A DNA stretch of 64,000 nt, taken from the NCBI GenBank assembly GCA_029782215.1, contig JAKOVD010000045.1, positions 1 to 64,000 of the forward strand, in the 5' to 3' direction. Within the stretch, counting starts at the first letter, position 1, and each line of letters begins with the position of its first letter. Both the position numbers and the translations under genes were made by a program. Source of the stretch: Chloroflexota bacterium (lineage in GTDB: Bacteria > Chloroflexota > Anaerolineae > J102). Below the pieces are notes generated by a model that made no database searches, was not told the DNA's origin, and saw only the letters and a program-made list of their open reading frames with translations. This document shows, piece by piece, positions 62,845-64,000 of this stretch.

Positions 62845-64000
62845 GGTCGAAGACCTCGGCCAGATCTTGGGCGAGCGCCCGGCGCTCGTAGCGTTGTTGG
62901 GCGGCTGCAAAGCCGGGCCATGTCTTCCCTGCCTGCCACTGCCGGATCATCGTCTCCAGGGCAGCGGCGATGGACGCGGCATCATCCGGGGCGACGGTAA
63001 GGCCCAGGTCATCCTGCTGGACGATGGCGGCGGCGGCGTTGTCCTGGGCTAGGGCCAGGATCGGCCGGCCGGCGCCAATGTAGTCGAACAGTTTGGACGT
63101 GGCCACACTGCGCACTCCCGGCGCCGTGACCAGCAGCAGCGCGTCGGCGTCCACCTGCCGCTGGTAAGCCTCAGTCCGGGACACGGGAGGCACAAACTCG
63201 ATCACCTGCTCAAGCCCCCGTTCGCGGACCGCCTTCTTTTCTACCTCCGAGATATTGCCCACGAGCTGCACGCGCAGAGGCGCCTCAGCCCAGCGCCGCA
63301 CCAGCGCCGCCACACCGTCGAACAGGGCGTCGGCGGAACGGTCCTGGCTGCTGGCCGAAAAGGAACCGGTGTAGACAACGAGAAAATGGCCGTCCGCAGG
63401 GCGCTGCCGGGTCAGGGCGGCGAAATCCGCACGGTCGAAACCGTTGGTGATGACGCTGAACTTGGGGCCGGTTTCGGCATAGCGCGCGGCCAGGTCTTCG
63501 GCAATGGGGCCGGTGGCCGCCACCACTGCGGCGGCCTCGGTCATGGCCCGGCGTTCGAGCCTGCCCTCCCAGGCGCGGCGCCATGCCGCCCGGCGCAGGC
63601 CCGGGTTGGGAGGTTCGAAGAGCCAACCATCGCGCAGGTCCACTACCCAGGGCAGCCCGCTGGCGCGATGGAGGCGCTGACCGATCAGGTGGCTGGTCTC
63701 AGGCGGCGAGCTGGACAAGATCATGGCAGGCTGCTGGGCGGCAATGATCTCCCGGCCCAGGCGCACCGCAGGCAGCAGCCAGCCGAGCTTGGTGTCTGGC
63801 GCCATCAGATGATCGCGCAGGCGCCCGGGCAGGCTCTGGGTGGACAGCGTGGCGACCCGCACCTGGGCTTCAGCCGGTACGTCTTTGGCCTTGCGCCGAC
63901 GCAGAGGACTGAAGAGAGAGTGAACCAGGTCCTGGGCGCGATACACGCCCGCAGCCGCGTCGGTCGGCAGGCCCCCGTAGCGGCCGGTGGTCAGCAGCAG
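62831..64000 (-). CDS. Family 4 glycosyltransferase, N-terminus beyond the window
   Basis: The frame runs to the window edge, so the first residues are missing (LLLTTGRYGGLPTDAAAGVYRAQDL at the edge). About 389 residues are visible. LILSSSPPETSHLIGQRL and DLRDGW mark the N-terminal domain. FLVVYTGSFSASSQDRSADALFDGV and a C-terminal SVATSKLFDYIGAGRPILALAQDNAAAAIVQQ give the GT4/GT-B nucleotide-sugar site. A GTG at 63946 is not the true start. It is the upstream-most gene of the glycan operon seen here. Confidence 0.9.
   Translation of the reverse strand: MLLTTGRYGGLPTDAAAGVYRAQDLVHSLFSPLRRRKAKDVPAEAQVRVATLSTQSLPGRLRDHLMAPDTKLGWLLPAVRLGREIIAAQQPAMILSSSPPETSHLIGQRLHRASGLPWVVDLRDGWLFEPPNPGLRRAAWRRAWEGRLERRAMTEAAAVVAATGPIAEDLAARYAETGPKFSVITNGFDRADFAALTRQRPADGHFLVVYTGSFSASSQDRSADALFDGVAALVRRWAEAPLRVQLVGNISEVEKKAVRERGLEQVIEFVPPVSRTEAYQRQVDADALLLVTAPGVRSVATSKLFDYIGAGRPILALAQDNAAAAIVQQDDLGLTVAPDDAASIAAALETMIRQWQAGKTWPGFAAAQQRYERRALAQDLAEVFDRVIA

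Overview
This 64 kb window is a high-GC bacterial chromosome segment. The best fit is a member of the Chloroflexota (Anaerolineae-like). The reasons are a Sec-exported lipoprotein NosZ of the clade II type, a fused NuoCD, secreted proteins with long Pro-Thr linkers flanked by a YLPL-type motif, and many short tandem repeats between genes. The placement is inference: no rRNA, tRNA or other phylogenetic marker is present.

Layout. 1-171 is the tail of an IS630-type transposase. 218-3431 holds a P-type cation ATPase and a YqhA-like membrane protein, closed by a terminator. 3517-10408 is accessory: a site-2 protease, acetyltransferases, methyltransferases, an MNT-type nucleotidyltransferase without its HEPN partner, a GxxExxY protein, a 110-bp tandem hairpin repeat, a glycosyltransferase and an SDR epimerase. 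A CoA-type Nudix hydrolase and a Crp/Fnr regulator diverge at 11.1-11.2 kb. 12171-19698 is a nitrous oxide reduction cluster: mini-ferredoxin, cupin, nosZ, nosB-like, nosD, nosF, nosY, nosL and a lipoprotein cytochrome c. It ends at a strong terminator. 19789-24350 holds a DUF166 protein, an HNH fusion and a large secreted LVIVD-repeat protein.

24429-28943 is a minus-strand run of redox and Fe-S genes: Mrp ATPase, FAD oxidoreductase, peroxiredoxin, two Cys-motif proteins and a UPF0173 hydrolase. 29190-32559 encodes only NuoB, NuoCD and NuoI, behind a consensus sigma-70-like promoter. 32845-43118 is mixed metabolism: M20 peptidase, RmlC-like epimerase, GDPD, DUF59 protein, FabI/FabL-like reductase, DEAD-box helicase, Gre C-terminal-like protein, K+/H+ antiporter, acetolactate decarboxylase and an FGE-like secreted protein. 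A DUF4239 gene at 43.4-44.1 kb is interrupted by one in-frame TAG.

44881-49568 is a tightly overlapping operon gatC-gatA-orf73-aminotransferase-gatB. 49794-55243 holds a GH13 glucosidase, a Cys-less redoxin, a VTT/DedA membrane protein, a cytoplasmic cyclophilin and an exported triple-cyclophilin lipoprotein. 55264-64000 is a minus-strand surface-glycan operon: four glycosyltransferases, an O-antigen-ligase/TPR fusion and a WecA/MraY-like phosphoglycosyl transferase.

The most distinctive feature is a genome-wide-looking system of intergenic heptanucleotide arrays. Several unrelated 7-bp units (AGGTGGC, GTTGAAG, GACACCT, ATTACGC and CTGGCTA types) begin at or inside stop codons. Several also run up to within a few bases of start codons, where they replace the Shine-Dalgarno region. 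Two arrays share a conserved non-repetitive tail, and one forms a perfect 18-bp hairpin between nosZ and nosB.
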